Source: Heterocephalus glaber (taxonomy: Eukaryota; Chordata; Mammalia; Rodentia; Bathyergidae). Taken from it: a DNA stretch of 64,000 bases. Location: the NCBI RefSeq assembly GCF_000247695.1, contig NW_004624741.1:34310541-34374540 (forward strand). The letters are read 5' to 3'. This document shows positions 58,530 to 64,000 of this stretch, in pieces. The position numbers were made by a program, and so were the translations under genes. How positions within the stretch are numbered: the stretch's first letter is position 1; every line of letters begins with the position of its first letter. A model generated the notes under the pieces. The model saw nothing but the letters and a program-made list of their open reading frames with translations, searched no databases and was not told where the DNA came from.

Positions 58530-58880
58530 TTATTTCCCAGTGCCAGAGGCTGGAAGTTCAAAACCAAAGGGCTGCCAGGAGTGGTTCCTTGTGGAGGCTC
58601 TTAGTCTCTGCCCCATCTTACTCTCCTGGCCTCTGGTGGTGTAGGCAGTCCTTGGTGACCTTTGCATGGCAGACTTGTTACTCCAGTATTTATCTGTGTC
58701 ATCCATCACATGGGATTCTCTTTTGCATGGGTCTGTGTGTCCAGTTATTGCATTGGAAACTCAGTTCACCTTTGCAAAGTCACTGTTTCTGCACAAGGTC
58801 AAGGTCAGGTTCACAGGTTCTGGATTTGGGACAAGAACATATTTTGAGTGAGGATACAATTTAATCTATAACAGTACAAA
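58530..58880 (-). mobile_element. Old LTR-type repeat, antisense
   Basis: 'ccagtgccagaggctggaagttcaaaaccaaagggctgcc ... ggatacaatttaatctataac' follows the order of a common ancient mammalian MLT-like repeat. The family name is not certain. Confidence 0.5.
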
Positions 58881-59429
58881 CTTGTTATTTCACTTATTAA
58901 AATTATTTCCTTTGCACTGGATTTTCTTTTTATACTATACTATTTACTTCCTTTTGTAGCAAGATTTCTCTGGAGTTCTTATATTCCTAGGCACTATCTG
59001 CAGCTCTGACAGTTGTCTTTTGAATTTAAGTCAGTTAGGCATTCACTTCTATAACTTTAAGGAAATTGTTGCTCTTTCAGGTCACATATGATGCACTTCT
59101 ATGTTGTCAAATCTGGTGGTCACTTCTTAGTCCTCATCACACCTTTCCTAGCTCTTCACTGTTCATCACTCAGGCTTCTGTGATGTGCTCTTCACTTTGC
59201 TTTCAATAGATCACCTTTTGGTTTTCCCTTCTGGATCACTGGCTCCTTGTCTGTTTGACTCGATGGTTTGATGAAATTTCTTTAATAATATAAACTTCTT
59301 CAGGTTTTTTGATGCTTTTTCCTTTTATAAACTTTCTCCCAATTTCTGCACCATTTTCCTTATAACATTAATCATCCTTAAAACATTATCCCAGGATTAG
59401 TGTGAAAATTTTACGAGCTTAGATCTCTG

Positions 59430-59755
59430 GAAGCCAGTGGTCTAAAGTCAGTGTTGACAAAATTGTGTTTCCCTTGAAGGCCCTAGGCTGGAGACCTATA
59501 TTGCTCCTTCTAATCTTCTGGTGGATGTCAGCAACCCTGGACATTCCTTGGCTTGTGGGTACATCACTCCAATCTCTACCTCCCAGGCTACAGTGATACC
59601 AGTGATCAGGTATAGAACCCACTGTAGTCCAGGATGATCTCATCTTAGCTCCATTATTTCTGCAGACTCTAACTTGAAATGGCACAGTTACAGGTGACAG
59701 GAGTTAGAACTTGAATGTAATGTTTTTAGGGGACATAGTATGATGTACAACAACA
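59430..59755 (-). mobile_element. Old LTR-type repeat, antisense, same family
   Basis: 'aaggccctaggctggagacc ... ttccttggcttgtgggtacatcactccaatctc ... cctaactt' repeats the same order as the 58.5 kb copy, with a different part preserved. Confidence 0.5.
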
Positions 59756-59849
59756 ATGTCGTCAGAGTCATGCAAAAGGGAACCAGTATTATTCTATCTT
59801 AATTTTTGCCATTCCACCCACAATTCCCATGCTCAAACACAAATATAAA

Positions 59850-60020
59850 ATCTTTAGGAGGAGGCAGGGATGGTGACACATACCTGTAACCTCAGCATTC
59901 AGGAGGCTGAGGCAAAAGGACTATTCTGAATTCAAGGCCAGCTTGGTCTACAGAGTGACTTCAAGGCCAACCTGAACTGCATAGCAAGATCTTGTCTCAA
60001 AAAAAGAAAATATTTAGGAG
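59850..60020 (+). mobile_element. B1 SINE with internal duplication and target-site duplication, sense
   Basis: 'gggatggtgacacatacctgtaacctcagcattcaggaggctgaggc' starts it. The 'ttcaaggcca' segment is repeated before 'gcatagcaagatcttgtctc'. Direct repeats of the form aaaatctttaggaggag / aaaatatttaggaggag flank it. Confidence 0.92.
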
Positions 60021-61410
60021 GAGTCATCCTTCTGGGTCTTACTCAGCTTTGGAGGCTCGAGGAATGAAACTCTAGGGCCTACCCAGTCTGTATTTCCTTA
60101 TCCCAACATAGCTTTGGGGAAAAGGATCATTATTAAGGGCATGTATGTATTAGCTTAATCAGAGGGAAAGACAAGAACAGAATTTACAAGTTTTTCTGAT
60201 TATGTTATTGTTGTCTCTGCCTTCTTTGCTCCCTACATCTTCATCCACAATGTCTTTTCACATAGCCTCACGTGGGTTTCTGACAATTTTTTTTAATCTT
60301 CTCACTATGTGTTGTTAGGAATATTTCCCTCTCCATTTTAGAAGTTCTACTGGGGGAGTTGAATTGGGGATTCAGCATCTACATAGAAACTGATAACTCT
60401 CCATCACTTAAAATTTGAGATAATTTTCTTCTCCCTCTTGTACAGAATGCTATAAATCCTGTAGATAAAAATGCCAATAGTTGAACAATAAGTAGAATAG
60501 AAAAGAAGGAAGGTCTGTAGTTGAATCCATCTGTGTTGAAATTCCACCCATAACAATAATGAATTTTATGACTTGTGGCTGGCAACTAACTTCTCTGAGT
60601 TCAGTTTAATCGCATGTAAAATGAGAATAATGATTTATATAAATGATATATTTTAGCTTTAAGATGATGGACATCTTACTGATATGATTAGCATACTTAG
60701 GCTTAAATAACTTAGTGTAGATTAAATTACTAATCACTGCATTCTAGCCTCTACCCCCTCATCCTATACTCCCCACTCAGTCTGTTTACATTCTGACTCC
60801 AGACATTCTCGAATTCACTAGTACCTGAAATCTGCTGCCATTTACTGTACCAAATCCTGTGTTCTCTTACTCAGTATAAATCACCTGGTATATTTTTAAT
60901 GTTATCACTCTTGGTGTCTGAACCCTCTTGCTCTGTATTGTTTTCTCTGTTGCTCTCATTTGGCTCAACAGCAAATCTGGTCTGATTGATCTCCATCTCT
61001 GTATTTATGGCACAGGAATGTGAGTGGAAGAAAGTCCCCAAGGATATCAATGGTCATGCTTTATATCTGTGACTAGTAACTCTAGTCCATTCATTTTCTA
61101 TCTGTCTTGAATGGATCATTTCTGTTTTTTCCCCTACAAGTATGTTTAAAATGTAATGTTTACAGAATGTGTTCTTCATGGAAAAGCACTCTAACTGTAT
61201 ATAAGTCCTAACTGTATATAAGAATCTGAGTCCCATTTATCTTGAGACAATACTCTGATTTACAAATTACTCCCATGAGAAGAGGGATAATCATTTTGAT
61301 GTTTTCATTTGTAACTAGTTTTTCCTCCCAGTTTTTAACCATCCTTTCCCAGCATGAAAGAATCAACACACTGAAGTTCTTGGCAAGTGCACTTATAGTC
61401 AAAAGTTGTA
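60020..61410. other. AT-rich DNA with a MIR-like piece, no gene
   Basis: 60,555-60,660 has MIR-type words ('aacttctctgagttcagtttaatcgcatgtaaaatgagaataatg'). Otherwise nothing is recognised. Confidence 0.4.
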
Positions 61411-61414
61411 TTTC

Positions 61415-61515
61415 ACATTTCTTTCCTTTCCTTTTTGTGTTGCTTGGGATCAAACTAGGACTTTGCATGAGATAGGTGAGCACTCTGCCACTGAGATATT
61501 CTCCCAGCCTCACAT
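61415..61515 (-). mobile_element. ID-type SINE, antisense
   Basis: 'gttgcttgggatcaaactaggactttgcatgagataggtgagcactctgccactgagatattctcccagcc' is a reversed tRNA-derived SINE. Confidence 0.75.
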
Positions 61516-61519
61516 TCAG

Positions 61520-62425
61520 TTTCCAACACAGAGAGATGGCAGAGGTATACACACAAGGGTGGCTCTTTTGGGTCACCCAGAAAATACAGGAATGTGAGGC
61601 TTGGCTCCTTGAGTTTCTGCAGTTTCGCAGAGAATGAGAAGAGACATGTAGTATTAAGGAACCACTACCAAAATATATTTTCTTACACATTCTCTTTCAG
61701 AGAAAATTTGTTAGTACATTTGAAGCATAGGTTCTTGCCTTGTGTATTTGAGGTGACATAAATCACAAACAAAACTTTATGAAAAATTAGTTATAAAACA
61801 ATATACAGATAGGTTATGAAATAAGAGTAATGTTCCATTTTGCTGTTCTTTTGAAAAGGTTGGAGTTGATATGAATTCATTCTTGGTATGTTGCTCCAAA
61901 TTTGCAGCTCAGCTAGAAGAATCAGTGAAGGAAGAACACCATGTATGTATTATATATAAACTGTCAAGTACAAATTATTAAAGTTTGGATTCATTGTTGA
62001 AACTTGAACATTCTATTCAGTCAGCAATATTAGCCTAGATGGAATCCCTTAAAGAGATAAAAATGTATTGGAATGCACTATTTAGTTTTCTTTATTCTTA
62101 ACATAGGCATTTAGAAGTGTGAACTTTTCTTGAAGTACACCAGTTTTATTTGTATTTTTAAATATAATATTTATATTTTGATATTTTAAAATAAGTCCAC
62201 ATCATAAATAAAATGTAATAATTAAGGAAAGCTTTAAAAGTAAAGTCAGGCAAAAAAAAGAAAATAAAAATTCATCATAATCTTATTTCCCAGAAATGAA
62301 GAACTGCTATTAACATGTTTATTTGCCTTCTTGCATTTCCTTACTTCTATGCATTATTATTTTTTATGCATTATTTTTTAAATGGCATAATATTGGGCCT
62401 AGTTTTAGTAATGCACACTCATTTA
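61520..62425. other. AT-rich DNA, no feature recognised
   Basis: Chance frames only. Confidence 0.35.
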
Positions 62426-62562
62426 AAAACTATATGATGATGGGCCAGGGATTTAGCTCAGTGGTTCCAGTGCCTGCCTCTCAAGCACAAGGTCCTGAGT
62501 TTTATCCCCAGTACCAAAAAAATATAAATAAATAAAATGAAAAATAAAAACTATATGATCAT
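62426..62562 (+). mobile_element. ID SINE with target-site duplication, sense
   Basis: 'gggccagggatttagctcagtggttccagtgcctgcctctcaagcac ... gttttatccccagtacc' with a long A/T-rich tail. The direct repeat AAAACTATATGAT occurs before (62,426) and after (about 62,547) the element. Confidence 0.95.
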
Positions 62563-62564
62563 TT

Positions 62565-63075
62565 TTCCTTTTGAAATCCTTATGAGCCTTTTTAGATTGG
62601 TTGAAACTGACTACTTATATCTTTAATTGTCATTACTTTTGCTAGAAAAATAGGTAGTGTTTTTATATAAAGTTCAGAATTTAGTCTCTGTAATGCATAT
62701 ATCCAACTTCATTCATAATACTGTTTAAATAACATATCTATGTTTTCCTTGCATACAGCAGTCAAAGATTCACTAAATTATGTTGCAATCGCCAGCTCTT
62801 GTGTGTCTGTCACCTTTTCTTTAGTATTTCTGTTTTCCATTTACATAGACTCTGCCCCTCCTTTCTCTCATAATTCTGGACTGTCTTATCTTCATTTTAC
62901 TCTTCATTTTGTTCTGTTTCATGCCTTTCCATACTTTTCTGATATGATTGTTACTATTTTCGATGTTAATTTACAAATCTTTTCCCCTTTCGATCTTTCT
63001 GATGTTATTTAGGTTTACTTTTTATAAATAGCATATAAGTTGATTTTATGAGGTATGAAGCAATAGTATGGTTTT
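62565..63075. other. AT-rich DNA, no feature recognised
   Basis: A 90-codon + frame (62,740-63,012) is Phe/Ser-rich and looks like chance in T-rich DNA. Confidence 0.35.
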
Positions 63076-63079
63076 CTTT

Positions 63080-63162
63080 TGTTTTGTTTAGTTTTTGCTT
63101 CAAACTTGGGACCTCATGCTTATGACGCAGGTAGCAGCACCACTATGCTAAATTCCTGGCCC
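63080..63162 (-). mobile_element. ID SINE, antisense
   Basis: 'tttgcttcaaacttgggacctcatgcttatgacgcaggtagcagcaccactatgctaaattcctggccc' is reversed ID. Confidence 0.85.
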
Positions 63163-63169
63163 AAAGATG

Positions 63170-63620
63170 GTGTGATTTTTATTTTCATTTTCACAATAAT
63201 TAGTGGTATTAAAAATATGTTGTGTGCTTATTTGCCACTTTTAATTTTCTTTGGAGAAATGAGTATTAAAATTATTTGCTTATTTTTAAATCAGTTTTGT
63301 TAAGTTGCATTTCCTTTGATAAAGTAATGCCTCAATTCAAGCACACATCTGTTTGCAAACAACTCAGTTACAAAACAAATCTTTCACAAAATTTTGCTTC
63401 TGTTTACAAACTCTGCATCAGGTGACAAACATGACCATGACCATCTTCCCCACACAAACACAAACACAGCCATCTTCCCCAAAATGTGAAACAAATTAAG
63501 TTGAAAAACCAACGCACCACTGCATTTTGGATATTAACCTTGTATTAGATAATATTATTTGCAAATATTTTCTCTCATTCTGTAAATTATTTCCTTACAC
63601 TCACAGAAATTAGTTTTTTC
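63170..63620. other. AT-rich DNA, probable L1 edge
   Basis: 63,530-63,620 ('ttggatattaaccttgtattagataatattatttgcaaatattttctc') is a reversed L1 phrase. The rest is unassigned. Confidence 0.45.
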
Positions 63621-63624
63621 CTTA

Positions 63625-64000
63625 AATTCTTTTATGGTACATTTTAGGTATACAATATGTTTACATTTATCATTAGGTGCTTGTACCTGTACATGATGAA
63701 TCTTGGTTGTTATTTTTTCCTCATTACCTGTACATCCTTCACCCCCTCCACCCTTCCCTATTTACATAGATTTCATTTCCATTTTTTTTTAATTTTCTCA
63801 CAATTTTTCCTTTCCCTTCTTTCCTTTCCCCTTTGCCTGCCGCCACCCCTACACCTTTGGAACTTTTCCTATTTCAAATTATCAGTTATTCATTTTAATC
63901 ATTTAAATCCGTTTACACTTTCAGTTTCTCACACTAGAGAAACTATTCAGTATTTACACATGTGTGTCCTATTTATTTCACTTAAGAGTATCGCCTCAAT
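63625..64000 (-). mobile_element. L1 3' UTR, antisense, cut by window end
   Basis: Near-identical in order to 13,590-13,930 ('ttatggtacattttaggtatac', 'cttcaccccctccacccttcc', 'gagaaactattcagtattt', 'ctatttatttcacttaagagtat'). It runs off the right edge. Confidence 0.85.

Overview
This window is nuclear DNA of a mammal, most likely a rodent of the squirrel- or beaver-related lineages. It is low in CpG. It is full of tRNA-derived ID SINEs, 7SL-derived B1 SINEs, fused B1-plus-ID (B1-dID type) elements, L1 fragments that are mostly antisense, MIR/L2 relics and MaLR/ERV-type LTRs. The species call is inference from SINE type only. No complete protein-coding gene is visible; nearly all long open frames are chance frames in GC-rich or repeat DNA.

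The main structure is a mosaic of segmental duplications. (1) A unit of about 7.7 kb at 5.9-13.6 kb carries minus-strand exons of a RALGDS-like (Ral guanine nucleotide exchange factor) gene. Its right part recurs at 45.1-52.2 kb, its left part at 17.9-19.5 kb, and a segment matching the far right end of the 45-52 kb copy lies at 0.96-2.08 kb. Both larger copies keep a RasGEF_N-type exon, an exon ending in an LLLAQLE motif, and a Pro/Ala-rich terminal exon whose stop codon lies inside the poly(A) signal. Each copy carries different lesions: a stop codon and a lost acceptor in the first, a 1-bp frameshift in the second. A third, more distant terminal exon may lie at 36.3-36.6 kb.

(2) A second duplicon pair lies at 20.3-23.8 kb and 32.3-35.8 kb. 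Each member holds a degenerate TTAGGG-rich (telomere-like) array, then antisense L1 ORF2, then old ID and B1 copies. The first member alone contains a GC-rich minisatellite. The second member alone contains a retroposed insert of about 480 bp, bounded by a 14-bp target-site duplication. This insert joins an L1 3' UTR to an intact-bordered but frameshifted exon of ABCC2 (MRP2), the Walker A exon. The matching position of the first member looks like the empty site. This is the clearest unusual event in the window.

Other regions: an antisense L1 that seems to lack ORF2 (13.6-15.3 kb); unassigned blocks with exon-like signals at 23.95-25.61 kb; GC-rich single-copy-looking DNA at 25.7-31.6 kb and 36-45 kb with no recognisable gene; AT-rich DNA at 52.6-64 kb; and a candidate promoter plus signal-peptide-like first exon near 58.05-58.38 kb. 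The telomere-like arrays and duplication mosaic suggest a subtelomeric or formerly subtelomeric region; that is inference.
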